A stretch of 64,000 nucleotides of DNA from Ruegeria denitrificans (GCF_001458295.1 NZ_CYUD01000004.1:306921-370920); one strand, 5' to 3'; positions 1 through 8,110 are shown, numbered from the stretch's first letter. The notes: a model not told the origin generated them from the letters alone. Program-made: numbers and translations.

Positions 1-234
1 GCCTATCGCAAACGCGTTCTGCCCGGTGGACCCGTTCGTGTCGGGATCGAGGCCGCCGTTCGCGCTGGAGGTTGGGATCGCTGGCTGCTGGGCGAGCGCG
101 GCCGCGAAGCCAAGGCTGGTTTCATCGGAATGTCGAGCTTTGGCGCGTCAGCTCCGGCAAATGAGCTGTACAAGCATTTTGGCATCACTGCCGAGGCGAC
201 CGTTGCCAAGGTCAAGGAATTGCTGGGACTGTAA
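1..234 (+). CDS. tkt: transketolase, C-terminal fragment (5' end outside window)
   Basis: Frame 1 is open from the window edge to a TAA at 232-234, giving 77 residues that match the C-terminal domain of bacterial transketolase: the run [17 protein letters not shown] followed by [13 protein letters not shown], which is the conserved end of the third domain. The enzyme is thiamine-diphosphate dependent and moves two-carbon units in the pentose phosphate and Entner-Doudoroff routes. The catalytic N-terminal and middle domains lie outside the window. It lies directly upstream of two GAPDH genes, an arrangement of central carbon genes. A strong hairpin terminator follows. Confidence 0.9.
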   Translation, partial: AYRKRVLPGGPVRVGIEAAVRAGGWDRWLLGERGREAKAGFIGMSSFGASAPANELYKHFGITAEATVAKVKELLGL

Positions 235-256
235 GCCAGTACACAAAGAATAAAGC

Positions 257-281
257 AAAGGGCGGCTTAGGCCGCCCTTTT
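257..281 (+). terminator. rho-independent terminator after transketolase
   Basis: A perfect 10-bp stem (AAAGGGCGGC / GCCGCCCTTT) with a four-base TTAG loop, ending in a short T run. It lies 22 bp after the transketolase stop and just before the end of the convergent DUF808 gene, so it may act on both strands. Confidence 0.85.
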
Positions 282-291
282 CAATTTGCTT

Positions 292-1254
292 TCAGTGCGA
301 TGGGGCCTTCTTTGATAGCAAGGGCCCAATCACCTTGGTGGCTACAGGGATCAGAACAAATCCCCAGGCCAAACCAAACACGCCATCCATGGCCGCTTTA
401 GAAATCCATTCGGCGGCCCCTGCCCAGCCCTCAGAAACGGAATGCCCAATCGCATAGGCCCAGTCGTGGATGTGATGGCCCAGCCAGCCAAAGCCCAGAA
501 CTTCCATCCCGTGAATGATGATCGACCCGCCGACCCACAGCATCGCCGCGGTTCCAACAATTGACAGGGTCTTCATCACGCCGGGCATTGCCTTGACCAA
601 CCCGCGTCCCAACCCGCGCCCAACAGGCGTCGGCGCGTTTTGGGCCAGAAACAGCCCGACATCATCCATTTTCACGATCAGCGCGACCGAGCCATAGACG
701 GCCACCGTCACCCCAATCCCCACAACCGCAAGAGTCGCCGCCTGCATCCAAAGATTCGGTGCTTCGATTGCCGCTAGTGCGATAGTCATGATCTCGGCCG
801 AAAGGATGAAATCCGTCTTGATGGCGCCCTTGACCTTCTGCTCTTCAAGATGGCCCGGATCACGCACATTCATGTCTTCTTCGATGGCGTGACTGCCATG
901 AGGAAACAGAACGTGAAATATCTTTTCAGCTCCTTCGAAACAAAGATATGACCCACCTATCATCAGCAGCGGTGTAATCAGCCAGGGCGCAAAATTGGCC
1001 AGCAAAAGGGCCACCGGCAGCAGCAGAATAATCTTGTTGAACATCGACCCTCGGGCAATCCGCCAGATGATCGGCAACTCACGCGCAGGTGCAAAACCCT
1101 GAACGTACTTCGGAGTGACCGCCGCATCGTCGATAATCACTCCCGCCGTCTTGGCCCCGGCCTTACCCGCCGCCGCAACGACATCGTCCACAGAAGATGC
1201 CGCGACCTTAGCGATCCCTGCCACGTCATCCAAAAGAGCCAACAGACCGCTCAT
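292..1254 (-). CDS. DUF808/YedI-family inner-membrane protein
   Basis: 320 residues, the usual length for the DUF808 (YedI) family. The N-terminus (MSGLLALLDDVAGIAKVAA, then a DDVVAAAGKAG segment) and the central HVLFPHGSH are typical of that family. Several long hydrophobic segments (about residues 75-110, 165-195, 225-250 and 290-312) mark it as a polytopic membrane protein. The family has no established biochemical function. It is convergent with transketolase and divergent from gap. Family assignment is from recognition of the sequence pattern; the role is unknown. Confidence 0.8.
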   Translation of the reverse strand: MSGLLALLDDVAGIAKVAASSVDDVVAAAGKAGAKTAGVIIDDAAVTPKYVQGFAPARELPIIWRIARGSMFNKIILLLPVALLLANFAPWLITPLLMIGGSYLCFEGAEKIFHVLFPHGSHAIEEDMNVRDPGHLEEQKVKGAIKTDFILSAEIMTIALAAIEAPNLWMQAATLAVVGIGVTVAVYGSVALIVKMDDVGLFLAQNAPTPVGRGLGRGLVKAMPGVMKTLSIVGTAAMLWVGGSIIIHGMEVLGFGWLGHHIHDWAYAIGHSVSEGWAGAAEWISKAAMDGVFGLAWGFVLIPVATKVIGPLLSKKAPSH

Positions 1255-1317
1255 TGCGCTACCTTTCCTGTCACCTGCCGCAACAGGACCCTACTTGATC
1301 TCACGGCTAGCGCAAGC

Positions 1318-1348
1318 GTTAGCGCAATCGCGTTAGGTTTGCGCTAAC
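1318..1348. promoter_or_regulatory. inverted-repeat operator upstream of gap1 (GTTAGCGCAA...TTGCGCTAAC)
   Basis: GTTAGCGCAA at 1318-1327 and its exact reverse complement TTGCGCTAAC at 1339-1348 are separated by 11 bp. The right arm also forms a near-palindrome GTTTGCGCTAAC (1337-1348), and a third related half-site, CTAGCGCAAG, lies at 1307-1316. The core matches the perfect GTTAGCGCTAAC palindrome upstream of the second gap gene. LacI-family regulators of alphaproteobacterial carbon metabolism (CceR/PckR type) recognise palindromes of this kind, so a LacI-family operator is the likely meaning. The identity of the regulator is inferred. Confidence 0.6.
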
Positions 1349-1435
1349 ACATTAAAAATATGCCGCTTTTACTCTTTTGAGATTTACCAATCACCGCTAT
1401 ATGGCCTGCAACGCAAGCGCATTTGGAGACGTCAC

Positions 1436-2437
1436 ATGACCATCAAGGTCGGCATCAATGGTTTTGGCCGCATCGGCCGTTGCACCCTGTCGCACATCGC
1501 CGCGTCAGGCCGGAACGATATCGAAGTCATCAAGGTCAATGCGACCGGACCGCTAGAAACCTCGGCGCATCTGCTGAAGTATGACAGCGTCCACGGACGT
1601 TTCCCGCGCGACATCGCCATCAACGGCAACACCATGGATCTAGGCCGAGGCCCGATGGAGATGTTTTCGACCTACGACATGAACGAACTGGACTGGGAAG
1701 GCTGCGACGTCGTTCTGGAATGCACCGGCAAATTCAATGACGGCACCAAGGCAAAAACGCACCTTGAGCGTGGCGCCGGCAAAGTTCTGTTGTCCGCGCC
1801 GGGCAAAAACGTCGACAAAACCATCGTATTCGGTGTGAACCACAACACGCTGACCGCGAACGACAACATGGTTTCCAATGGTTCGTGCACAACGAACTGC
1901 CTTGCTCCGCTTGCCAAGGTTCTGGACGAAGGTGTCGGCATCGAAAACGGGATCATGACCACGATCCACGCCTATACTGGAGACCAGCCGACCCTGGACC
2001 GCCGTCACAGCGATCTGTATCGCGCCCGCGCTGCCGCAATGTCGATGATCCCGACATCAACCGGTGCCGCGAAAGCGCTGGGTGAGGTTCTGCCGAACCT
2101 GAAAGGCCGTCTGGATGGCTCTGCCATTCGCGTGCCGACCCCGAACGTCTCGGCAGTTGACCTGACCTTCCGTGCCTCGCGCGACGTGTCTGTCGAAGAA
2201 GTTAATGAAATCGTCCGTGAAGCCGCACAAGGTTCGATGCAGCGCGTTCTGGGTTATGAGCCTGCACCGCTGGTCTCGACCGATTTCAACCACACTGAGG
2301 AAAGCTCGATCTTCGCACCGGAACAAACCCGCGTCGTTGATGGCCGCTTGGTACGCGTTCTGGCCTGGTATGACAACGAATGGGGCTTCTCGGTTCGCAT
2401 GGCCGATGTCGCCGTTGCCATGGGTCGCCTTAACTAA
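1436..2437 (+). CDS. gap: glyceraldehyde-3-phosphate dehydrogenase, paralog 1 (possibly NADP-accepting)
   Basis: 333 residues, full type I GAPDH. The NAD-binding INGFGRIGR is at residues 7-15, the catalytic cysteine is in SNGSCTTNC (about Cys151), and the C-terminal AWYDNEWGFS is intact. It interconverts glyceraldehyde 3-phosphate and 1,3-bisphosphoglycerate in the cytosol. The position that normally holds an aspartate selecting NAD over NADP (Asn-Asp at residues 35-36) reads Asn-Ala-Thr here, as in NADP-using GapB-type enzymes. A gluconeogenic or dual-cofactor role is therefore plausible. GGAG lies just upstream of the ATG. An operator-like repeat precedes the gene and a hairpin terminator follows it. 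Confidence 0.95.
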   Translation: MTIKVGINGFGRIGRCTLSHIAASGRNDIEVIKVNATGPLETSAHLLKYDSVHGRFPRDIAINGNTMDLGRGPMEMFSTYDMNELDWEGCDVVLECTGKFNDGTKAKTHLERGAGKVLLSAPGKNVDKTIVFGVNHNTLTANDNMVSNGSCTTNCLAPLAKVLDEGVGIENGIMTTIHAYTGDQPTLDRRHSDLYRARAAAMSMIPTSTGAAKALGEVLPNLKGRLDGSAIRVPTPNVSAVDLTFRASRDVSVEEVNEIVREAAQGSMQRVLGYEPAPLVSTDFNHTEESSIFAPEQTRVVDGRLVRVLAWYDNEWGFSVRMADVAVAMGRLN

Positions 2438-2463
2438 GACTGGTTTGAAATCTTGAACCTTTT

Positions 2464-2494
2464 TGCCCGCTCAGGTTATCTGGGCGGGCATTTT
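2464..2494 (+). terminator. rho-independent terminator after gap1
   Basis: TGCCCGC (2464-2470) pairs perfectly with GCGGGCA (2484-2490), followed by TTTT. It lies 26 bp after the gap1 stop and directly before a small gene. Confidence 0.7.
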
Positions 2495-2508
2495 CGTTCG
2501 GGGCCGCT

Positions 2509-2652
2509 ATGACCAACCAAATCGCAATCTGGCTTGGCTTATTGATCCTTGGCGGGTTCATTCTGGATTACGCCATCTTTGGGCCCGAGCATTTGGTTTT
2601 CCTCGGGAAAAAGCTCTACGCCTTTTTGGATTGGCTGGCTTTCTGGCGCTAA
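2509..2652 (+). CDS. 47-residue single-pass membrane protein between the two gap genes
   Basis: ATG at 2509, TAA at 2650-2652. The product begins MTNQIAIWLGLLILGGFILD and ends LDWLAFWR. Residues about 5-24 form one hydrophobic membrane segment, followed by an amphipathic, tryptophan-containing tail. The only candidate ribosome site is the weak GGGGCC at 2501-2506. It sits 71 bp after gap1, beyond that gene's terminator, and 81 bp before gap2; its stop codon overlaps an operator half-site for gap2. I do not recognise a family. Amino-acid usage looks protein-like rather than random, and its placement between two metabolic paralogs makes a real small membrane protein likely. Confidence 0.6.
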   Translation: MTNQIAIWLGLLILGGFILDYAIFGPEHLVFLGKKLYAFLDWLAFWR

Positions 2653-2664
2653 CAGAGGTTTTGC

Positions 2665-2701
2665 TTGACTTTTTCGCCTATCTGGCTTTGTTAGCGCTAA
2701 C
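2665..2701 (+). promoter_or_regulatory. gap2 promoter with overlapping GTTAGCGCTAAC operator
   Basis: A perfect 12-bp palindrome GTTAGCGCTAAC lies at 2690-2701, 32 bp before the gap2 ATG. A related half-site GGCGCTAAC lies 48 bp upstream (2645-2653). A TTGACT at 2665-2670 with a 17-bp spacer leads to TTGTTA at 2688-2693, so the palindrome would cover the -10 region and suit a repressor. The palindrome is directly visible; the promoter boxes are a weaker reading. Confidence 0.6.
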
Positions 2702-2733
2702 TTTACAAAGCCGATATTCGGACGGAGCAGAAC

Positions 2734-3738
2734 ATGGCACTCAAACTGGCAATAAACGGATTTGGTCGGATCGGACGCGGAGTTCTGCGCGCGGTGATGG
2801 AATCAGGTCGTACAGATGTGGAAATCGTGGCTATCAACGATCTGGCCAAACCCGAAATGAACGCGCATCTGTTCGAGTTTGACAGCGTGCATGGTCGTTA
2901 TCCCAACAAAGTGACACTAACTGAGGCTGGCCTTGATGTGGGCGCGGGCCCCATTCGTCTGTCCAGCGAGCGCGACCCTGAGGCGTTGGATTGGTCCGAT
3001 ATCGACGTGGTTCTGGAATGTACTGGCGTCTTCCGCACCCGCGAAGCCGCCGAGCGTCATCTAAAAAACGGTAGCAAGAAGGTCCTTATCTCGGCGCCTG
3101 CACGTGGCGATGGCGCAGTGAAAACAATTGTCTTCGGCGTCAACGAACATGAACTAACGGCCGAAGACACCGTTGTTTCGAATGCCTCATGCACCACAAA
3201 CTGCCTGTCACCCGTTGCGGCCGCGCTGGATGCGGGGCTTGGCATTGTCCACGGCAACATGACTACTGTTCACGCTTATACCGCCAGTCAGCCTGTCCAT
3301 GATGCTGCGGGTAAAGACCCATACCTGTCGCGCGCCGCGGCTTTGTCGATGATCCCGACCACCACGGGCGCTGCAGCAGCTGTAGGTCTGGTTCTGCCGC
3401 AACTGGCTGGCAAACTGACCGGTCAGGCTATCCGCGTGCCCACTCCGAACGTCTCCGTCGTGGATCTGGTGGCCGAGGTATCGCGCCTTACATCCGAAGA
3501 CGAGGTGAACGCCCTGTTCACCGAGGCCGCCGCCAGGATCCCCGGCGTTCTGGCCGCCGAAAGCCGCCCGCTGGTGTCGGTGGATTTCAACCACGATTCC
3601 CATAGCTCGACCGTTTCACTGGCAGAAACCAAAGTCACCGACGGCACATTGGTGCGCGTTCTGGCCTGGTATGACAATGAATGGGGCTTTTCGAACCGAA
3701 TGCTGGACACAGCCGCCGCGATGGGCGTTTTAGCCTAA
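2734..3738 (+). CDS. gap: glyceraldehyde-3-phosphate dehydrogenase, paralog 2 (NAD type)
   Basis: 334 residues, full-length type I GAPDH. INGFGRIGR is at residues 7-15, the catalytic cysteine is in SNASCTTNC (about Cys153), and the C-terminal AWYDNEWGFSNR is intact. Unlike paralog 1 it keeps the Asn-Asp pair (residues 35-36, AINDLAK) expected of NAD-specific glycolytic enzymes. CGGAG precedes the ATG at a good distance. The last 9 bp overlap the 3' end of the convergent coaD. It is probably repressed through the GTTAGCGCTAAC palindrome that overlaps its promoter. Assignment of glycolytic versus gluconeogenic roles to the two copies is an inference from this one residue. Confidence 0.95.
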   Translation: MALKLAINGFGRIGRGVLRAVMESGRTDVEIVAINDLAKPEMNAHLFEFDSVHGRYPNKVTLTEAGLDVGAGPIRLSSERDPEALDWSDIDVVLECTGVFRTREAAERHLKNGSKKVLISAPARGDGAVKTIVFGVNEHELTAEDTVVSNASCTTNCLSPVAAALDAGLGIVHGNMTTVHAYTASQPVHDAAGKDPYLSRAAALSMIPTTTGAAAAVGLVLPQLAGKLTGQAIRVPTPNVSVVDLVAEVSRLTSEDEVNALFTEAAARIPGVLAAESRPLVSVDFNHDSHSSTVSLAETKVTDGTLVRVLAWYDNEWGFSNRMLDTAAAMGVLA

Positions 3739-4221
3739 CCTCTCGCGCAGAGCCGTATGAACGCGGGGCGTCACGAATTTCGACACGTCCCCGTTCAGGC
3801 GCGCGATCTCTTTCACTAGTTTCGATGCGATAGCCTGATGCCGCGCTTCGGCCATCAGAAATACGGTTTCAATTGAATCATCCAAAGCTCGGTTCATACC
3901 GACCATCTGGAATTCGTACTCGAAATCCGCAACGGCCCGCAGTCCACGCACGATGATTTGCGCACCGACATCGCGAGCACAGTCGATCAGCAGGTTTTCG
4001 AATGGATGGGCGACAATCTCGGTTCCGGTTTGTTCTGACAAAAGCGCGCATTCCGCCTCGATCATGACCACGCGCTCTTCCAGCGAAAACAACGGCCCCT
4101 TGTCCCGGTTGATGGCTACGCCGATCACTAGCTTGTCCACCAAAGCCGAGGCACGCCGGATGATGTCAATATGGCCCAGAGTAATCGGATCAAAAGTTCC
4201 GGGGTAAAGACCAACCCGCAT
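3730..4221 (-). CDS. coaD: phosphopantetheine adenylyltransferase
   Basis: 163 residues, the usual CoaD length. The nucleotidyltransferase signature YPGTFDPITLGHIDII is at residues 6-21, and RGLRAVADFEYEFQM and the C-terminal ASKLVKEIA motif are present. It transfers AMP from ATP to 4'-phosphopantetheine, the penultimate step of coenzyme A synthesis. The ATG at 4221 is chosen over a GTG one codon upstream because AGGAGGG then lies 5 bp before it. It converges with gap2 and overlaps its 3' end by 9 bp. Confidence 0.95.
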   Translation of the reverse strand: MRVGLYPGTFDPITLGHIDIIRRASALVDKLVIGVAINRDKGPLFSLEERVVMIEAECALLSEQTGTEIVAHPFENLLIDCARDVGAQIIVRGLRAVADFEYEFQMVGMNRALDDSIETVFLMAEARHQAIASKLVKEIARLNGDVSKFVTPRVHTALRERLG

Positions 4222-4306
4222 CACGCCCTCCTGCGTTCCGGAATTTCTGCGTCAGCAAACACAACTTTGCTGCCGGTGCAAGAGGTTGCCATCGCAACCA
4301 GCCCCG

Positions 4307-4744
4307 TCAGTGACCCATAATCATGCCTTGAAGGGCATCTTTTTCCATCGCCAGTTCGGTCAACTGTGCTTTGACCACGTCGCCAATTGTCACGATTCCA
4401 ATGAGCTTGCCCTCTTCAACCACGGGCATGTGGCGAAAACGGCCCTCGGTCATGCGGGTCATGATATCCTGCACAGTTTCCTGCCGCGTTGCTGTAACCA
4501 GCTCCCGAGTCATATAGGTTTCAACCGTTTGATCCAGGCAACTACTGCCGCTAACGGCCAACTCGCGTACGATGTCCCTTTCGGACAGGATACCAATCGC
4601 GGTGCTCCCTCCGTCTTCGGACACGATCACCGTACCAATCCGCTTTTCTGCAAGAATCTTCGCTGCTTCTGATACAGTTGAAGAAGGTTCAACCGTCACC
4701 ACGCTGTCTGTCGCTTTGGATTTCAGAATGGCCTGAACGAGCAT
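4307..4744 (-). CDS. CBS-domain protein
   Basis: 145 residues made of two CBS repeats and nothing else. The first carries IGTVIVSEDG...IGILSERDIVREL, the second MTEGRFRHMPVVEEGKLIGIVTIGDVV. Such stand-alone pairs usually bind adenosyl nucleotides and regulate a partner; the partner here is unknown. The start at 4744 (MLVQAILKSK) is preceded by CGGAGGTG at a good distance, whereas upward extension of the frame would run into the LysR gene. It lies on the same strand, 58 bp downstream of the LysR gene. Confidence 0.88.
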   Translation of the reverse strand: MLVQAILKSKATDSVVTVEPSSTVSEAAKILAEKRIGTVIVSEDGGSTAIGILSERDIVRELAVSGSSCLDQTVETYMTRELVTATRQETVQDIMTRMTEGRFRHMPVVEEGKLIGIVTIGDVVKAQLTELAMEKDALQGMIMGH

Positions 4745-4802
4745 GAAGAGCACCTCCGGAATAATGAACTTATCCAAAGCGTTGCGCGATTGTGGCGACC
4801 TG

Positions 4803-5705
4803 TCAAGCGTTGGCATCGGCTTCAAGCCGCGCAACTTCGTCACGGATGCCATGCGAGAGCGCCTCGGCAAAGCGGTTCAACCGTTCGTTGCGTTGGTCAC
4901 CTTGATGCCGGACAAGATAGAAACTTCGCGTCAAACCCACTTGATCCGTCAAGATTTTCCGCAAGTTGGGATGGAAGGGCAACGTAAAGTCATGGGCCAC
5001 ACAAACCCCTGTACCCAGCGACACCTGCCGCAATTGAACTGAGACCGAATTCGATGCAAGCGCGACACGGTCAACGCCGATGTCGTTGAGATAATCCAGC
5101 TCTCGGTCAAAGATCATATCCGGGATGTAACCAATCAGGCGATGTCCCTTAAGATCGTTGACGGAACATATAGGTGGATGCCTATCTAAATAAGTCTGCG
5201 TTGCGACCATATGAAGTTTATAATCGCTGATTTTCTTGACCAGCAGCCTTCCTGCCGTGGGTGCACTGACAGTCACGGCCATGTCGGCCTCGCGCCGGGA
5301 TAGGTTGATGATCCGTGGCAGGGCCAGGATCTGGATATCCAAATCGGGGTTGGCGTCACTGATTTTTGCACACACTTGCGGCAACAGATAGTTGGCACTG
5401 CCATCCGGAGCACCGATCCGGATTTGACCGCTGAGGGATTTGGTCGATCCCGTAACAACACCCGCCGCCGCGCGCATCGCCTCTTCCGCTTGTAAACCGT
5501 GATCCAACAAGCGTTCACCAGCAGCGGTCAGAATGTAACCCTGCTGCGATTTCGTAAACAACTGCGCGTCCAATGTGGCCTCAAGCCGCGCAATACGCCG
5601 CCCAACCGTAGCAGGGTCAATTTTGAGGATTCGGCCCGCTGACGACAGGCTTTCCTCGCGCGCGACGGCCAGAAAAACCCGCATATCATCCCAATTCGGA
5701 GTCAT
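4803..5705 (-). CDS. LysR-family regulator divergent from mmsA
   Basis: 300 residues with an N-terminal winged helix-turn-helix (residues 1-60, including FLAVAREESLSSAGRIL and VGRRIARLEATL) and a C-terminal periplasmic-binding-like effector domain. It is transcribed divergently from mmsA with a 104-bp gap, the classic layout for a LysR regulator and its target. A TTTGC-N6-GCAAA palindrome (5715-5730) next to its start is a candidate binding site. Control of valine-degradation genes is inferred from position. Confidence 0.9.
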   Translation of the reverse strand: MTPNWDDMRVFLAVAREESLSSAGRILKIDPATVGRRIARLEATLDAQLFTKSQQGYILTAAGERLLDHGLQAEEAMRAAAGVVTGSTKSLSGQIRIGAPDGSANYLLPQVCAKISDANPDLDIQILALPRIINLSRREADMAVTVSAPTAGRLLVKKISDYKLHMVATQTYLDRHPPICSVNDLKGHRLIGYIPDMIFDRELDYLNDIGVDRVALASNSVSVQLRQVSLGTGVCVAHDFTLPFHPNLRKILTDQVGLTRSFYLVRHQGDQRNERLNRFAEALSHGIRDEVARLEADANA

Positions 5706-5714
5706 GTTTCACCT

Positions 5715-5730
5715 TTTGCATTTTTGCAAA
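5715..5730. promoter_or_regulatory. inverted repeat in the LysR-mmsA intergenic region
   Basis: TTTGC and GCAAA arms are separated by six bases, beginning 10 bp from the LysR start. A second element, CCGAATTTCTGCAAG (5758-5772), lies closer to mmsA and recurs, with one change in its AATTTCTGCAAG core, upstream of the acyl-CoA dehydrogenase gene at 10829-10840. These are plausible sites for the divergent LysR regulator; no footprint can be inferred from sequence alone. Confidence 0.45.
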
Positions 5731-5809
5731 GCTCTTTTGAAACATTGCCTCTGTTCACCGAATTTCTGCAAGTTTATTTTGCCGGCAGATCTACCCGGAG
5801 GAATTTGTC

Positions 5810-7309
5810 ATGCAGAACCTGACCCACTATATCAACGGCGAAAATGTAGAAGGTACATCGGGCCGTTTCGCCGACGTATTCAACCCCGCCACCGGCGAGG
5901 TTCAGGCCCATTGCCCGATGGCCAGCGTTGCCGAAACCGAAGCTGCGATTGCCGATGCTGCCGCAGCGCAGCCTAAATGGGGTGCAACGAACCCCCAGAA
6001 ACGTGCCCGCGTCATGATGGCCATGGTTGGCCTGATGAACCGCGACATGGACAAACTGGCCGAAGCGTTGAGCCGGGAACATGGCAAGACCATCCCCGAT
6101 GCCAAGGGCGACCTTCAGCGCGGTCTGGAAGTTATCGAATACTGCATCGGCGCACCACAGATGCTGAAGGGTGAGTTTACCGACAGCGCAGGCCCCGGCA
6201 TTGACATGTATTCGATGCGCCAGCCACTGGGTGTTGTCGCCTCGATCATGCCGTTCAACTTCCCGGCCATGATGCCTCTGTGGCATGTCGGCCCGGCTTT
6301 GGCCTGCGGCAACGCAGTGGTACTGAAACCGTCCGAGCGCGATCCTTCCGTGCCGCTAATGCTGGCAGAACTGTTCGTCGAAGCTGGCCTTCCCAAGGGC
6401 GTATTCCAGGTCGTAAACGGCGATAAGGAAGCGGTCGACACTCTGCTTGACAGCGAAATCATTCAAGGCGTCAGCTTTGTCGGATCGACCCCGATCGCGC
6501 ACTATATCTATTCCCGCGCAACTGCGAACGGGAAGCGTGCACAATGCTTTGGCGGTGCGAAGAACCACATGATCATCATGCCGGATGCCGATCTGGACCA
6601 AGCCGCTGACGCGCTGGTCGGAGCTGGTTTCGGAGCAGCTGGCGAACGCTGCATGGCAATTTCGGTTGCTGTACCCGTAGGCGAAGAGACAGCCGACGCG
6701 TTGATCGAGAAACTGATCCCGCGTGTCGAAAAACTGAAGGTTGGCCCCTACACCGCCGGGGACGATGTTGATATGGGCCCGGTCATAACCGGTGCCGCCA
6801 AAGAGCGTATTCTTGGCCTGATTAACTCGGGTGTTGAACAAGGTGCAAAGCTGGTCGTCGACAACCGCGATTTCAGCTTGCAGGGATATGAAGACGGCTT
6901 CTTTGTTGGCCCGCACCTCTTCGACAATGTCACACCCGACATGGACATATACACCCAGGAAATCTTTGGCCCAGTTCTGTCCACCGTTCGCGCAGGTTCG
7001 TATGAAGAAGCGCTTAAGCTGGCGATGGACCATGAATATGGCAATGGCACCGCGATCTACACCCGCGATGGCGATACCGCACGTGACTTTGCGAGCCGCG
7101 TCAACATCGGCATGGTCGGCGTCAATGTTCCGATCCCGGTTCCGCTGGCCTATCACACCTTTGGTGGTTGGAAAAAGTCCATGTTTGGTGACCTGAACCA
7201 GCACGGCCCGGACAGCTTCAAGTTCTACACCCGCACCAAAACCGTGACCTCGCGCTGGCCGTCGGGCATCAAAGAAGGTGGCGAATTCAACTTCAAAGCG
7301 ATGGACTGA
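5810..7309 (+). CDS. mmsA: CoA-acylating methylmalonate-semialdehyde dehydrogenase
   Basis: 499 residues, the family length. PFNFPAMMPLWHVGPALACGN near residue 145 and the catalytic cysteine in AAGERCMAIS (about Cys281) identify the aldehyde dehydrogenase fold; the GERCM form and the C-terminal HTFGGWKKSMFGD are typical of MmsA. It oxidises methylmalonate semialdehyde with CoA and NAD to propionyl-CoA, the last step of distal valine degradation. GGAGG lies 8 bp before the ATG. The other enzymes of the route lie 3.6 kb downstream. A strong terminator follows. Confidence 0.95.
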   Translation: MQNLTHYINGENVEGTSGRFADVFNPATGEVQAHCPMASVAETEAAIADAAAAQPKWGATNPQKRARVMMAMVGLMNRDMDKLAEALSREHGKTIPDAKGDLQRGLEVIEYCIGAPQMLKGEFTDSAGPGIDMYSMRQPLGVVASIMPFNFPAMMPLWHVGPALACGNAVVLKPSERDPSVPLMLAELFVEAGLPKGVFQVVNGDKEAVDTLLDSEIIQGVSFVGSTPIAHYIYSRATANGKRAQCFGGAKNHMIIMPDADLDQAADALVGAGFGAAGERCMAISVAVPVGEETADALIEKLIPRVEKLKVGPYTAGDDVDMGPVITGAAKERILGLINSGVEQGAKLVVDNRDFSLQGYEDGFFVGPHLFDNVTPDMDIYTQEIFGPVLSTVRAGSYEEALKLAMDHEYGNGTAIYTRDGDTARDFASRVNIGMVGVNVPIPVPLAYHTFGGWKKSMFGDLNQHGPDSFKFYTRTKTVTSRWPSGIKEGGEFNFKAMD

Positions 7310-7336
7310 TTTGCATCCGCAAAACTGCCTACCACC

Positions 7337-7367
7337 AATACCGGCCCCTATCGGGCCGGTATTTTTT
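7337..7367 (+). terminator. rho-independent terminator after mmsA
   Basis: A perfect 11-bp stem (AATACCGGCCC / GGGCCGGTATT) with a five-base loop, followed by TTTT. It lies 27 bp after the mmsA stop and shows that mmsA is transcribed separately from the genes that follow. Confidence 0.9.
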
Positions 7368-7506
7368 GGCGAAGTATTGCCACAATGGATAAGAAAATCC
7401 GGGCTTCACGATAAATTCACAGCTCTGACACTGGAAAAGCAACTACTGCGACAATAGTTTGTTGCCAATTTCCTAGTTTCGAGCAGTACGAATACCGGAG
7501 GCCGCT

Positions 7507-8106
7507 TTGTCAAATCCCTACATGACCCGCCGCTCTGCCCTGTTGGGCGCAGCTTCTCTTTTGGCGACACCGGCCTTGGTGCGCGCGCAAAGCATTGATG
7601 CATTCCCGCCGGATGAAGAGGCAATCAGCACACAATTGCCGGTTCGCCGCAATGTGTCCTCGTTCTCGCAGCAGAACTGGCAGGACCATTTTGATGAGCT
7701 GGGTGTTGGTTGTTTGTTAGCTGATATCACCAGCCGCGCTGTACATTACTGGGGTCAGGACGGGACATATAAACTGTATCCCAGCTCGGTCCCGATGAGC
7801 GAAGAGCTCACCAAGCGCGGTTATACTGAAATTAAGCGTAAAACCGAACATCCAAGCTGGACCCCAACCGCATCCATGCGTGAGCGTGATCCATCCCTAC
7901 CCGTGCGCATGGAAGGTGGCGATCCAGGAAACCCGCTGGGAACGCGCGCCATGTATCTGGGCTGGCCGGCTTATCTGGTGCACGGCACCCACGATACGCG
8001 CAAGATTGGCCGTCAAAGCTCATCAGGTTGTATCGGTCTTTACAATCAGCACGTTGAAGAACTGTATCCATTGGTTCAAATTGGAACCAAGGTCAGACTG
8101 GTTTGA
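7507..8106 (+). CDS. L,D-transpeptidase (YkuD domain), probably Tat-exported
   Basis: 199 residues. The YkuD catalytic signature HGTHD...SSGCIGLYN is complete near the C-terminus (about residues 159-180), giving the nucleophilic cysteine. The N-terminus carries a twin-arginine motif (MTRRSALLGAAS) and an Ala-x-Ala-like cleavage site after VRA, so it is likely exported to the periplasm to cross-link peptidoglycan or attach proteins to it. A TTG start at 7507 is chosen because GGAGG lies 5 bp before it; the next ATG (7522) is 20 bp from that site. A terminator follows. Confidence 0.88.
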   Translation: MSNPYMTRRSALLGAASLLATPALVRAQSIDAFPPDEEAISTQLPVRRNVSSFSQQNWQDHFDELGVGCLLADITSRAVHYWGQDGTYKLYPSSVPMSEELTKRGYTEIKRKTEHPSWTPTASMRERDPSLPVRMEGGDPGNPLGTRAMYLGWPAYLVHGTHDTRKIGRQSSSGCIGLYNQHVEELYPLVQIGTKVRLV

Positions 8107-8110
8107 CGAC

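Noticed and set aside
2463..2882. 139-codon plus-strand frame between and into the gap genes
   Set aside because: Overlaps the terminator, the 47-residue gene and the start of gap2 in another frame; composition looks random.
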